This document shows positions 50,615-59,298 of a DNA stretch of 64,000 nucleotides, piece by piece; within the stretch, counting starts at the first letter, position 1; the number at the start of each line of letters is the position of its first letter. A program made the translations under genes and the position numbers. This DNA comes from Thiobacillus denitrificans DSM 12475 (GTDB lineage: Bacteria > Pseudomonadota > Gammaproteobacteria > Burkholderiales > Thiobacillaceae): the NCBI RefSeq assembly GCF_000376425.1, contig NZ_AQWL01000012.1:1-64000 (forward strand), written 5' to 3'. The notes beneath the pieces were generated by a model. The model saw only the letters and a list, made by a program, of their open reading frames with translations. It was not told the origin of the DNA and made no database searches.

Positions 50615-51253
50615 ATGATTCTCGTGGTCGCAGCGGAAAAAGGCGGGGTGGGCAAATCGACCATCGCCTTGAACCTGGCGGTGCATCTCGCCGTGAACGA
50701 TGTGGATCTGGTGCTTGTGGATACCGATACCCAACGCACTTGTGCGCAATTTGTTGACCGGCGAGACGAAGCCGGCATCAAGCCACGCATCCATTGCATC
50801 CAGCGCACCGGGAATGTTGCCAACACCTTGCGAGACCTGGACACCAAGCATCAAGTCGTCATCGTTGATGCGGGCGGACGGGATTCCATCGAGATGCGGT
50901 CTGCCGCGACAGTAGCGCAGCTGATGCTGGTCCCGACAGGGGCTTCACAGCCGGACCTTGAGACCATGCCAAGGGTGAACGAGATCATCAAGACGGCAAA
51001 GGTCTACAACCCCAATCTGCAGGCCTTTGCGGTGCTTTCCATGGCTTCCCCCAACCCGCTGGTGTCTGAAACGACGGAAGCCCAGGATCTGTTGCAGGAG
51101 TTTTCCGAGATGCACTTGGCAGATACGGTCATCAGATCCCGTCAAATCTACAAGCGAGCTATGGCAGACGGAATTGGTGTCGTTGAGACAGACCACGGCC
51201 AGGCAAAGGCAGAGATCCAGCTGCTGGCGCAGGAATTCATCGATCTTGAGTGA
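50615..51253 (+). CDS. Small ParA (ParF-type) partition ATPase
   Basis: 212 residues beginning directly with the deviant Walker A box (EKGGVGKST, residues 8-16). 'LVLVDTDTQRTCAQFVDRRD' and 'HQVVIVDAGGRDS' follow. There is no N-terminal DNA-binding domain, which marks type Ib ParA proteins (ParF). These are regulated by a partner ribbon-helix-helix protein, and one is encoded 31 bases downstream. This is a second, independent partition locus. Confidence 0.9.
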   Translation: MILVVAAEKGGVGKSTIALNLAVHLAVNDVDLVLVDTDTQRTCAQFVDRRDEAGIKPRIHCIQRTGNVANTLRDLDTKHQVVIVDAGGRDSIEMRSAATVAQLMLVPTGASQPDLETMPRVNEIIKTAKVYNPNLQAFAVLSMASPNPLVSETTEAQDLLQEFSEMHLADTVIRSRQIYKRAMADGIGVVETDHGQAKAEIQLLAQEFIDLE

Positions 51254-51284
51254 TGCATTTGAGTAATTGAGTAGGAGGGTTGCC

Positions 51285-51545
51285 ATGTCCAAATTCAAGG
51301 TATCAACCAAAGGGCGGGAAAAAGCTCCGGTGCCACCAGGGGCTGGCGTGAAAAGTGTCGACAAGTTCATTCAAGGGGCGGCACTGGCCGATGCGGTCAC
51401 GCAGGGGAGGGGGGTCAAGCCGATGCGCCTCAATCTAGAGATTGACGTCGAAATTCACCGCAAGCTCAAGATTCGGGCGGCAGAGCGCGGCGTCTCGATC
51501 TCAAAGCTGGTTCGGGACCTGATCGACAAAGAATTGGAAAGCTGA
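51285..51545 (+). CDS. Ribbon-helix-helix partner (ParG-like)
   Basis: 86 residues from ATG 51285 (AGGAGG upstream). A flexible basic N-terminus (about 1-45) is followed by 'MRLNLEIDVEIHRKLKIRAA' and 'GVSISKLVRDLIDKEL', a complete ribbon-helix-helix fold. In ParG proteins the tail stimulates ParF ATPase and the fold binds the centromere. A GAGTAATTGAG element lies just before the gene. The in-frame ATG at 51267 has no site. Confidence 0.82.
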   Translation: MSKFKVSTKGREKAPVPPGAGVKSVDKFIQGAALADAVTQGRGVKPMRLNLEIDVEIHRKLKIRAAERGVSISKLVRDLIDKELES

Positions 51546-51580
51546 TGCACTGACCCTGCTGCAGGAGGAGGAGGCTCGCA

Positions 51581-51646
51581 GGGCCTGTCGCTCAATCCTA
51601 AAAGCAACGTCGTAGTCATCCCTTCGGATGGCGCGTATGCGAGGAG
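51581..51646 (+). promoter_or_regulatory. Conserved 5' leader, copy G (before methyltransferase)
   Basis: GGGCCTGTCGCTCAATCCT (51581-51599), core GCAACGTCGT at 51604. Hairpin CATCC (51617-51621) / GGATG (51626-51630) has loop CTTC. GGCGCGTATGC and AGGAG (51642-51646) follow. Core to ATG is exactly 49 nt. Confidence 0.75.
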
Positions 51647-51652
51647 AATAAA

Positions 51653-53203
51653 ATGTTTGATCTATTGGAACCCGATGCCATGTCGGTGGCGGTCTACACG
51701 CCGCTGGACGGGCTTATCGCGGAGTATCGCCAGAAGCGGGCTGCAATCGTGGAAATTGCCGGTTACGTGGCGGGCCAAACCGATGTCATGACCTATTTTC
51801 TGAACGGTGCCCAGGTGGAGCACGGCTATGGTTCGCTTTCCGCGAACAACCTGTTCCAGGCTGACCACGCGATCCGTTCCCTGGACGCCTACTACTGGTC
51901 GATGGCCATGAACCTCACGGATGTCCTCGAGGTCATGGACGCCAAGCGGCGCAACGAATGGTCTGAGCAGATCCGCGGGCACAAGACTCCACCGTTCGAA
52001 CCAGAAAACGTCAAGGCGACCCTGCAGGATCTGATGGCCCAGCGCCAGAAGTTCTTTGCCGAGCGTATCGATGGCCTGTTCAACAACCTGAGCGATGAGC
52101 ATGTGACCAACAGCCCAATGGGGTTTGGTAAACGCATGATCATTGGATGGGTGCTCGACAGCTACGGCTTCGTGAACCACAGTCGCGTCGAATATCTGCA
52201 TGATTTGCGGACAGTCGTAGCCAAGTTCATGGGACGTGGAGAAGTGCCGCGAGGACTCACTTACAAGGATGTGGACGCCATTCATAGGGCACAAGCCTAT
52301 GGGGAGTGGCATTCCTTCGATGGCGGGAGCTGGCGCATTCGGCTGTACAAGAAGGGCACGGCGCATCTCGAAATTCACCCCGAGATGGCCTGGCGGCTTA
52401 ACCAGGTGCTCGCCTGGCTGCATCCTGCAGCCATCCCCAGCGAGTTCCGCAAAAAGCCTTCGAAGCCCCGCAAGGAGTTCGACCTCAGGGTGGACCTCCT
52501 TCCATTCGAGGTCATCACCGAGCTGGAGAACGGCTATCTGAGTTCAGATGGACAGCGCCTGACGTTCCATTCCCCCGTGAAAGAGGCGACACGCCGTGCC
52601 CTGGAATACGTCGGAGGTACGCCGGAAGGCCTGTTCGGATGGGCTTTTGACTACGACATCACGGAAGTCCGTGTCGAGATCCTGCGTCTGGGCTATCTGC
52701 CGGAGCGAGTCAGCCATCAATACTTCCCGACCCCGCCTGGACTGGCGTGCAGGGTGATTGAGATGGCTGAGATTGGGCCTGATGACACGGTGCTGGAGCC
52801 AAGCGCCGGGCTGGGTGGCATTGCGGACCTACTGCCGGTGGATCAAACCACCTGCGTCGAGATCAGCAAGCTGCACTGCAAGGTGCTGGTGGCCAAGGGT
52901 TTCAATACGGTCTGCACCGACTTCCTCGCCTGGAATCCTGGAGTGAAGTTCGGCAAGATCGTGATGAACCCGCCGTTCGCAAACGGCCGAGCCATCGTGC
53001 ACCTGCAACACGCGGCGTCTTTGTTACAGGATGACGGCGTGCTGGTGGCGGTGATGCCTGGTTCCCTGGTTAGAAAGCAGCTGATTGAAGGTTACGACCA
53101 CGAATGGAGTGCGCCTGTTCAAGGCGAATTCGAGGACACGGGCGTTTCCGTCGCAGTTGTTCGACTGACCAAGGAGGCTTCTAGCCAATCCCTTTTCGGG
53201 TAA
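51653..53203 (+). CDS. DUF4942 protein with C-terminal adenine-specific DNA methyltransferase
   Basis: 516 residues. The N-terminal 260 form a DUF4942-type domain ('MGFGKRMIIGWVLDSYGFVN'). The C-terminal third is a class I methyltransferase with EPSAGLGG (382-389, cofactor loop) and NPPF (439-442, catalytic, N6-adenine type). The intermediate 'SHQYFPTPPGLACRVIEMAE' is the usual region before motif I. There is no companion restriction gene. On plasmids such enzymes protect incoming DNA from host restriction. The conserved leader fits expression during establishment (inference). Confidence 0.85.
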   Translation: MFDLLEPDAMSVAVYTPLDGLIAEYRQKRAAIVEIAGYVAGQTDVMTYFLNGAQVEHGYGSLSANNLFQADHAIRSLDAYYWSMAMNLTDVLEVMDAKRRNEWSEQIRGHKTPPFEPENVKATLQDLMAQRQKFFAERIDGLFNNLSDEHVTNSPMGFGKRMIIGWVLDSYGFVNHSRVEYLHDLRTVVAKFMGRGEVPRGLTYKDVDAIHRAQAYGEWHSFDGGSWRIRLYKKGTAHLEIHPEMAWRLNQVLAWLHPAAIPSEFRKKPSKPRKEFDLRVDLLPFEVITELENGYLSSDGQRLTFHSPVKEATRRALEYVGGTPEGLFGWAFDYDITEVRVEILRLGYLPERVSHQYFPTPPGLACRVIEMAEIGPDDTVLEPSAGLGGIADLLPVDQTTCVEISKLHCKVLVAKGFNTVCTDFLAWNPGVKFGKIVMNPPFANGRAIVHLQHAASLLQDDGVLVAVMPGSLVRKQLIEGYDHEWSAPVQGEFEDTGVSVAVVRLTKEASSQSLFG

Positions 53204-53211
53204 CCCTCTCC

Positions 53212-53249
53212 AACCACCAATTCGCTTGCCGATTGGTGGTTTTTCTTTT
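53212..53249 (+). terminator. Rho-independent terminator
   Basis: AACCACCAAT (53212-53221) / ATTGGTGGTT (53232-53241), then TTTCTTTT. Confidence 0.9.
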
Positions 53250-53349
53250 GGCCGGAATCGGTGTCCCAATGTCGATTGGGACACCTAAAGAATTCTTGTG
53301 AATGGCTGGAACAGCGCGGTGAAGACTAGCTGGCGATGTGACGTAGCAA

Positions 53350-53652
53350 TCAGGCGTCGATGACCTTTTCATCGTTGTCATGCGTGCTCATCTGCGCGAT
53401 ACGGTCGTTGTCCTTCTCACGGATTACGGCAGCCACCTCCGCAGGCAGAAGCTCGAGCAAGGCTTCCCTGGTCATGGTGTAGCCCTTCATGTCCATAATC
53501 TTGAATTTCAGCATGGGCGGGCAGGCGCCGCCGTTTTTGGCGAGCGACAGCTGCTGCTTCTTGACGCCCAGCCGATCTGCCAGAGCAGTTAGCGTCAAAT
53601 GGTTCGTCTGCAGCAGGTATTCGATTTCTTCAGGCCAGTTTCTTTGGGTCAT
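53350..53652 (-). CDS. Cro/CI-type helix-turn-helix regulator
   Basis: 100 residues. 'LTLTALADRLGVKKQQLSLA' is a clear helix-turn-helix near the N-terminus. 'GYTMTREALLELLPAEVAAV' follows. A perfect palindrome lies 20 bases upstream of its start (53673-53694), so autoregulation is likely. It is separated from the recombinase operon by its own promoter region. Confidence 0.75.
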   Translation of the reverse strand: MTQRNWPEEIEYLLQTNHLTLTALADRLGVKKQQLSLAKNGGACPPMLKFKIMDMKGYTMTREALLELLPAEVAAVIREKDNDRIAQMSTHDNDEKVIDA

Positions 53653-53672
53653 GGATCAATTTGTCAATTAGT

Positions 53673-53694
53673 CGTTGACACTTGTCAACGACTC
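53673..53694. promoter_or_regulatory. 22-bp perfect palindrome, probable operator
   Basis: GTCGTTGACA-CT-TGTCAACGAC (53673-53694), with a further half-site TTGTCAA at 53663-53669. It sits just ahead of the helix-turn-helix gene and overlaps where its promoter should be. Confidence 0.7.
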
Positions 53695-53774
53695 GTTTAC
53701 ACTAAATTCATCTTAGCACTTTCTGGCGACTCAACACGACAGCAAAACTGCCGTAAATAGGTTGTAAGGAAGTG

Positions 53775-53790
53775 GAGTCGGAACCGACTC
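53775..53790. repeat. Short palindrome near recombinase gene end
   Basis: GAGTCGG-AA-CCGACTC, 35 bases beyond the stop of the tyrosine recombinase. It could be part of an attachment or resolution site for that enzyme, or a simple hairpin. A GC-rich inverted repeat with a T run (53816-53845) overlaps the recombinase 3' end. Confidence 0.35.
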
Positions 53791-53824
53791 AAAGTATCAC
53801 TGACACAGAGATCTTGGCCCGGGT

Positions 53825-55054
53825 TTAATCCCTGGGCTTTTTTTTGGGGAGGGCCAGTGTCTCGGTGACTTCCTTGTGCATCTTCGCGAATTCGGTGTGC
53901 AAGTATTGACTGGTTGTGGAAACGTCCTCGTGGCCCATGTAATCCCGCGTCTTTACCATATCTACGCCGCTGCCCACCAGATGGGTTGCTGCCGAATGCC
54001 TAAACCAGTGCGCTGAAGCCTGGGCGAGCTGCGCAACGGCATAGGTGTCCCCCTTTGCCATCATTTCGTTCTTCGTGCCGTCCAGAATCTCCTTCAAGAG
54101 CTTGTGGATGTGCTGGCGGGACAGAGACCTGCGAATCCTGCTGCCCTGCGCGTAGCGACTCGAACACAACAATGGCGTTTCATCGCCTGGGAGCGGCCTG
54201 CCTGACAGACCAATGGACTCACGATATAGCGCGCACTCATCCAGAAATTCCTCCGAGATTGGGACAGAACGCCATTTGTCACCCTTCCCAAGAACATCCA
54301 ACCCCCAAATGTCGTTGCCTTGCTCGTCCTTGGATCGCCTGACCTGGCCCATCTTGTTGATTGCCACCTCGGAAATTCGCATAGCCGTCTGGTAGAGCAC
54401 GACAATAATCCAGCGCCGGCGGGCCTTCTCGGCTTTCTGTTCGTCCGTGCCCTCAGGCATCTGCTCAATATGCTCAAGCAAATACACGATGGTTGGCTTG
54501 TCGAGGTATCGTGTGACGCCGCGTTTATCCTTGATTTGGCGGGGCTTCATCAGGGAAAGCGGGTTCCCCTTCAAGTAGCCGGCTTGCACTAGCCAGGAAA
54601 ACATGACGTTGATGATGATCATGGCCTGTCGTGCTGAAGCAATGGAGAGCGGGCCATTGAATGGCCTCCACTCAGGGTGCCCAAACGGTCGCTTGGTGGG
54701 ATTTATCCACGTTGTTGCTGGAAACGGATTCAACAGGAATTCGCGGTATTCAACCAAATCCTCATGGGTCAGCTCCGAAATTGGCATTCCCTTGTTGGTT
54801 ACTGCCCAGAGCACGAGCCGGCGCACTTCCTTGAGGTAGTTGGCATGGGTCGTTGGCTTGATCTTGAACGCGGCGAGCCATGCATTGATCGCAGACAGGT
54901 CATCCCGAGCCCGGATAATAGTGTGAGCTGTCGCCGGCGCACGATTCTGGCCAACCCAGAACTTTGGCGCCATCGGAAGGCTGAAAATCTCTGGCAAGCC
55001 ATCGCCTGTCAGAGTCAGTTTGGACGCCTTCATCAGGGTTGTCTTGCTGCTCAT
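53825..55054 (-). CDS. Tyrosine recombinase (integrase/resolvase type)
   Basis: 409 residues. A SAM-like core-binding domain (about 35-180) is followed by the catalytic domain with the Arg of 'YQTAMRISEVAINK', a Lys in 'GKGDKWRSVPI', the HxxR of 'SAHWFRHSAATHL', the His of 'YMGHEDVSTTSQY' and the Tyr at the end of that block. The set R-K-H-R-H-Y is complete, so it should be active. Function may be plasmid multimer resolution or integration. It is the last gene of the minus-strand operon and overlaps the helicase gene by four bases. Confidence 0.92.
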   Translation of the reverse strand: MSSKTTLMKASKLTLTGDGLPEIFSLPMAPKFWVGQNRAPATAHTIIRARDDLSAINAWLAAFKIKPTTHANYLKEVRRLVLWAVTNKGMPISELTHEDLVEYREFLLNPFPATTWINPTKRPFGHPEWRPFNGPLSIASARQAMIIINVMFSWLVQAGYLKGNPLSLMKPRQIKDKRGVTRYLDKPTIVYLLEHIEQMPEGTDEQKAEKARRRWIIVVLYQTAMRISEVAINKMGQVRRSKDEQGNDIWGLDVLGKGDKWRSVPISEEFLDECALYRESIGLSGRPLPGDETPLLCSSRYAQGSRIRRSLSRQHIHKLLKEILDGTKNEMMAKGDTYAVAQLAQASAHWFRHSAATHLVGSGVDMVKTRDYMGHEDVSTTSQYLHTEFAKMHKEVTETLALPKKKPRD

Positions 55055-56679
55055 ACGCGTTCATCTTCCAAGACGCACCACGATTCGATGATCGAGGCGA
55101 CGATGTTGGCGTCCTTCTTGCTGAGCTGCTCCCCCGATCGCAGGCGCTTAACGATATCGGGCACGTTCACCCTGGCGATTTCATCTTCTGTTACCGGTTC
55201 CTGCTGCGGTAGGGCAGGGCGCGCGTAGTCGCGCTTGAAGCCTGACAGGATCGGGAAAAGGAGCTGGCGGTGGTCGAATTCGCGGAGCCAGTCGATGACT
55301 TTATCGCCTACCTGCAGCCCCTTGAGAGCGCGCGTCATGGCGACGTAGTGGAGGTTGATCTCCTCCTGGTCCGGGTACTCCGGCTTGCCGGTTTTCTTGT
55401 CCTTCCCCACGGCAAGCTCGGCGTAATCGTCCAGCAGGCGCACGTGTTCCCACTCGAGGCCCTTCGCCTTGTGCGCGGTGGTGAGGATGATCTCTTTGCC
55501 GGTAATCACCGACATGGTTTCCTTCCGGATGCGCTCGACCAGCCCGGGAATTGCGCTGCCGTAAGTGTCGACGATCTTGATGAGCGAGATGGACTCGCGG
55601 TCTTCGAGGCTCTCGGCGTAGCGTCGGAATTCCTCCCAATCCTTGAAGGCCTGAAAAAAGCGGTCCTTGATGAGCCCCAAGGTTCTGTTGCTCAGGTAGA
55701 AGGCGTCCAGTATGGACGACATGCGGTAGTTCTCCACACCACCCAAGTAAGCAAACGGCCGTCCGGCCAATACATGGCTCACCGCCTCGCTGAACAAGGC
55801 GCTGTTGGACCGGCTAATGACCGTGTGCGGCGCGTCGGCGTTGATGCCCCATTGGGTTATCGCCGCACCCATACCCCTGAGCGGGCGTTTCTCGCCGCGC
55901 CAGTCTTTCAGGAGCATGGTGGCCAGGCTGGCAAGGCCTGCGCCAAATCGGAACGAAGCAGTCAGGAACATCTGTTCGTCGGCAATGTGTTTGAAATCCT
56001 CCATCGCATTCACGGCGCCACGGAAACCGTAGATTCCCTGGTATGGGTCGCCCACCAGAATCTTGCGGCAATCCTGCTGCTTCACAATCGCGTAGATAAG
56101 CTGGTTCGAGTCCTGGGCCTCATCGAGAAGGATGCACCCCTTTCGGATGGTGGGCCGGGAAAGCTGGAAAAGCTTGAGATAACCATCGTGAGGCATGGAT
56201 ACCCCGGTGTTGCCGCGGTCCTGCATCATGTCCCAAGCCTTCTTGGCGTAGTCCACGACCCGGCCAACGTGCTGCTCTTCGATGCGCACGCGGCGTGCGT
56301 GGTACGGGACGATGTCGTTATCTGTGGACGTGAAATATGCGTTCACGACATCCAGAACAACCCCAGCGGACACCAGATCGATCTCCAAGGCTTTGGCCAG
56401 CTGGTAAGGCTTTGGATTGCCCAGTTTGTGGGTGTAGTGGCGACCGAAGCCAGAATAGGCCAGGCCGTGCGTTGTCAGGCACTTCACATTGCCCGGAAAT
56501 TTGGTTTCCGCTTCCTGCTTGATTGCCTTGTTGAAAGCCAGATAGAGGAATTGCTCGCGCGGCCTTCGCTTGGCGTATTCGGCCAGGACGCTGGTCTTTC
56601 CGCAGCCCGCAAAGGCGGTTACGAGAAGCGTATTGGCCTCGGTGCTGCAGATCGCTTCTTGTTCGTCAGTCAGTTGCAT
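55051..56679 (-). CDS. UvrD/FBH1-like superfamily 1 helicase
   Basis: 542 residues. Motif I 'TAFAGCGKTSVLAEYA' (about 21-36), Ia 'LAFNKAIKQEA', motif II LLDEAQD, III 'ILVGDPYQGIYGFRGAVNAM', V 'ILTTAHKAKGLEWEHV' and VI 'LHYVAMTRALKGL'. The AFNKA form and short length are those of the FBH1-like group of UvrD-family 3'-5' helicases, which dismantle recombination intermediates. It overlaps the recombinase and the HD-M48 gene, implying joint action on DNA ends or junctions. Confidence 0.9.
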   Translation of the reverse strand: MQLTDEQEAICSTEANTLLVTAFAGCGKTSVLAEYAKRRPREQFLYLAFNKAIKQEAETKFPGNVKCLTTHGLAYSGFGRHYTHKLGNPKPYQLAKALEIDLVSAGVVLDVVNAYFTSTDNDIVPYHARRVRIEEQHVGRVVDYAKKAWDMMQDRGNTGVSMPHDGYLKLFQLSRPTIRKGCILLDEAQDSNQLIYAIVKQQDCRKILVGDPYQGIYGFRGAVNAMEDFKHIADEQMFLTASFRFGAGLASLATMLLKDWRGEKRPLRGMGAAITQWGINADAPHTVISRSNSALFSEAVSHVLAGRPFAYLGGVENYRMSSILDAFYLSNRTLGLIKDRFFQAFKDWEEFRRYAESLEDRESISLIKIVDTYGSAIPGLVERIRKETMSVITGKEIILTTAHKAKGLEWEHVRLLDDYAELAVGKDKKTGKPEYPDQEEINLHYVAMTRALKGLQVGDKVIDWLREFDHRQLLFPILSGFKRDYARPALPQQEPVTEDEIARVNVPDIVKRLRSGEQLSKKDANIVASIIESWCVLEDERV

Positions 56680-57781
56680 GTCGTGCCTCTAGGCGTGCGA
56701 TGCGGCCGTCGATCCATGGAATGCTGCGGTCGCCGTGAATGTGTTGCTTGGCCCATTTGATGGCCTTGATCGTTAGGTCCGGTCCTGCTACCTCAACCGC
56801 GTAGTCGTCTGCCGATCGCTCGAACCAGTGCTGGATTCTGAACGTTGCCATGGCTGCCACGACAATCAATCCGATAAAGGCCCAAAGCTGTCCGTATGGC
56901 GCGAAGTGGTTGCCTGCGAACGCTATGAGCAGTTTCCCGAGCTTGAAAAAAAGCAGGATGAATGCAAACCAAAATACCGAGTGGAGTTTATGCAGATGTC
57001 CAATCTCATGGGCGAGGATCGGGCGAACCAGCGGCCTCGGGCAAGCTTCCACAACATCACGTGTTACCGCGATGAAAGGCGGGAACGCAAACACCCCGGA
57101 ACGTGTAAACCAGAACATGGGCAGGTACCAAGGAGTGAACAGACCGTGCTTCTCGACAACTCGAATGGGGAACCGCGAAAGAAGTGTGCCTTCGGACAAC
57201 CGCCTTGCCTCTTTCTTCCAGTGCTTCACAGCGTTGTGGTCGAAAGTAAGCGGCCCTGATGTCACTGTTGTCGCGAAGTGGCCAAGCGCCAGTTTCAGCT
57301 TGGCAATCGCCGGGCGGTATCGATTGTCCGCCATGTCGACAAGCTGCCGCCTGACGTCACTAGAGGCGCCGATAGCACGCTCCTCATCTGTGTTGTCGTA
57401 AAGGTCGCTCAGCTTTATCCGCATTGCGCCAACATTCCCGGAATCAATGATGCGGTCGATAAATGCTGGATAGGTCTCACCATCCAGTCGCCGGAGGAGC
57501 TGGCACATCTCGATTTCCTCTTCCGTATATCCTTGTTCACGTAGGAAATCTGCTGTTGCATGTACAACGTCCTCGAGGACATCATGAAGCAGGGCGGCAT
57601 GCTTCTCAGCTTCGGTTGATGCCGATCCCAGTCGCGCCATCACTCGCATGGGGTGGAAGTAGTAGGGCACACCGAGTTTGTCCACCTGGTCTGCGTGGAG
57701 GCTGGAGGCAAGCGTGATGGTGTCGAGAATGGAAGGGTGCTTGATGATTTTGGCTTTCCTTGCCCACGGCGAGATGCGCAT
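56666..57781 (-). CDS. HD (RelA/SpoT-type hydrolase-like) - M48 metallopeptidase fusion
   Basis: 371 residues. Residues 20-160 form an HD domain: 'HPMRVMARLG', 'LLHDVLEDVV' (HD with ED) and 'MRIKLSDLYDN', the arrangement of SpoT/MESH1 (p)ppGpp hydrolases. Residues 215-371 form an integral-membrane M48 peptidase with HEIGH (258-262), a third ligand Glu 321 in 'FERSADDYAVE', and two or three membrane helices. I know of no standard protein with this pairing. It shares one base with the nuclease gene and 14 with the helicase gene. Confidence 0.85.
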   Translation of the reverse strand: MRISPWARKAKIIKHPSILDTITLASSLHADQVDKLGVPYYFHPMRVMARLGSASTEAEKHAALLHDVLEDVVHATADFLREQGYTEEEIEMCQLLRRLDGETYPAFIDRIIDSGNVGAMRIKLSDLYDNTDEERAIGASSDVRRQLVDMADNRYRPAIAKLKLALGHFATTVTSGPLTFDHNAVKHWKKEARRLSEGTLLSRFPIRVVEKHGLFTPWYLPMFWFTRSGVFAFPPFIAVTRDVVEACPRPLVRPILAHEIGHLHKLHSVFWFAFILLFFKLGKLLIAFAGNHFAPYGQLWAFIGLIVVAAMATFRIQHWFERSADDYAVEVAGPDLTIKAIKWAKQHIHGDRSIPWIDGRIARLEARHATD

Positions 57782-58440
57782 TACATCCCTCTCATGGCTA
57801 GATAAATCTTCTGCGCCGTCTTGTCGCCTACGCCCTTGATGCCTTTGATGTCATCCAGCGAGGCGTTGGCGACAGCCTGGACGGTTTTGAAGTGCCTGGC
57901 CAGGACGATGGCAGTGGTTGCTCCGACCCCGGGCAGGCCTTCGAGGACATAGCGTGTCATGAGCTCGCTGGCGCTGGTGGTTGGTTTGTTGGCGCGCAGT
58001 GAAGGAACGTAGCCCAGGCCTTGCTGGCAATGCCGAGCCATGATTGCAATCATCGCTGCAGACTGCCTCGCATTGGCCGAATGCATGAGCTGGGCTCCAG
58101 TCAGGACAGCGATCCATGAGAGGGCTCCTTCGAGGGCAACCGGCTCAATGCAGGAGCGCGTGGAAAAAATGTCCCCTTCCACAAGAATCACGGCCAGGTC
58201 GCAAGTGGCCGCCATCATCTCAACCTGGGCGAACAGCCTACGGTCAAGGATGGAGGCGATAAAATCCGGTGCGCTCTTGCGCTCGACGACAGCACGCTCG
58301 CCGATCAGGTAGTCGCCGGCATCGAGGTCTCGCATGTTGGTGCGGATATTCTGGGTAGTACCGAGAATGCCTGGAATGCCCGAAGCCGCCTCCGCGGTAT
58401 CGCAAACGATTTCAATGAAAACAGGCTCTTTTGCCGGCAT
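57781..58440 (-). CDS. ERCC4/XPF-type nuclease with helix-hairpin-helix
   Basis: 219 residues from ATG 58440 (GGGGA upstream). An in-frame ATG 42 bases earlier is possible. Residues 5-130 carry the nuclease core: 'EIVCDTAE', GDYLIG and the active-site ERKSAPD (53-59). Residues 170-219 are a tandem helix-hairpin-helix ('LEGLPGVGATTAIVLARHF', 'IKGIKGVGDKTAQKIY'). Such enzymes cut branched DNA next to single-strand junctions. Its placement with helicase and recombinase suggests a DNA-processing machine. Confidence 0.9.
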   Translation of the reverse strand: MPAKEPVFIEIVCDTAEAASGIPGILGTTQNIRTNMRDLDAGDYLIGERAVVERKSAPDFIASILDRRLFAQVEMMAATCDLAVILVEGDIFSTRSCIEPVALEGALSWIAVLTGAQLMHSANARQSAAMIAIMARHCQQGLGYVPSLRANKPTTSASELMTRYVLEGLPGVGATTAIVLARHFKTVQAVANASLDDIKGIKGVGDKTAQKIYLAMRGM

Positions 58441-58441
58441 G

Positions 58442-58756
58442 TCAGTGTCCCCGTTCTGTTGTAACGGAGAGAACCGTGACATATCCGCTGTTTATCGCAT
58501 TTGTGGCCTGAAATGGCCCGGTGAATCTGGTAAAGCCGCTTGTTTTTCGCAAAAAAACCGCGCAAATTGGTGTTTTTGTAGGACAAAATCGTATTGCAAA
58601 GGCAGTTTTTACTGGTTTCTGGCTAAATACGGCTGCTTGGTCGCTGTTTTCGCCAATTTTCTTTGAATATATGGTGCGTATGCCTCGTTTTCGCCATCCG
58701 GCGTGAACGTAGTCGAAATAGGCAATCGCCTGCAATCCCCCAAAATCAAGCTTCAT
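58442..58756 (-). CDS. Doubtful ORF coupled to the upstream gene, possible remnant
   Basis: 104 codons on the minus strand starting in an ATGA overlap with the 58753 gene. The first 30 residues (MKLDFGGLQAIAYFDYV) look protein-like. From about residue 35 the DNA becomes AT-rich and the translation loses protein character. It could be a short real peptide followed by decayed sequence, or non-coding DNA. It fills the 300-bp gap ahead of the ERCC4 gene, and I see nothing else there. Confidence 0.3.
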   Translation of the reverse strand: MKLDFGGLQAIAYFDYVHAGWRKRGIRTIYSKKIGENSDQAAVFSQKPVKTAFAIRFCPTKTPICAVFLRKTSGFTRFTGPFQATNAINSGYVTVLSVTTERGH

Positions 58757-59298
58757 TGTTTTTCTCCTAGCCCCAACTCGGTAATGACGCTTCCGAACAT
58801 TTCATCGACTTCAGCGGGGTCGAGCTGAAAGGCCACGAACAGTGCGGCTCCGCGGTTAATGAGATCGAGGAGGGTGCGTTCCATCTCGGCAATGCTGGCA
58901 AATTCGGTCGCGTAACTGCCATCAGGGTTGCGGGTGATCATGACTTCGCAGAGCAGGGCCATCAGCAAGCCAATGGCGCCGACGCCGCGATGGAGGAACC
59001 AGAGAAAATGCGGCCACTGCCGTACCAGTGTGAGAAAGAACGCCCTGACTTCAGGAATTTCGCAAAGCTCGCGCGAATCGCTATCGTAGCCCCTGACCTG
59101 GAACATGAGCGATGCTTTGAACCGGCGCATGTTCTCCTCGGAGTCTGTCAGCACATGGAGACGCTCAAGCACGCTGCTAATGCGAGAGGCCTCGACTTCC
59201 TGGCGCGTGATGTCGAGAAGGATGAGTCCTGGTTCCGTCGTCTTGGCCAGCCCGTCCGCGTCGAGAATCTGAACCTTGATCCCATTGATCGCGTTCAT
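58753..59298 (-). CDS. Hypothetical protein
   Basis: 181 residues from ATG 59298 (GGAGATCCACCC upstream), overlapping the upstream gene by four bases. It opens 'MNAINGIKVQILDADGLAK'. The centre contains a hydrophobic segment 'VRQWPHFLWFLHRGVGAIGL' and the C-terminus 'QLDPAEVDEMFGSVITEL'. Family not recognised. Confidence 0.6.
   Translation of the reverse strand: MNAINGIKVQILDADGLAKTTEPGLILLDITRQEVEASRISSVLERLHVLTDSEENMRRFKASLMFQVRGYDSDSRELCEIPEVRAFFLTLVRQWPHFLWFLHRGVGAIGLLMALLCEVMITRNPDGSYATEFASIAEMERTLLDLINRGAALFVAFQLDPAEVDEMFGSVITELGLGEKQ

Noticed and set aside
55270-56760. 496-codon plus-strand frame
   Set aside because: Shadow of the UvrD-like helicase, which has all helicase motifs on the minus strand.
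58660-58720. GGTGCGTATGC and GCCATCCGGCG resembling parts of the shared leader
   Set aside because: The parts are in the wrong order and orientation and no gene start follows; probably chance.
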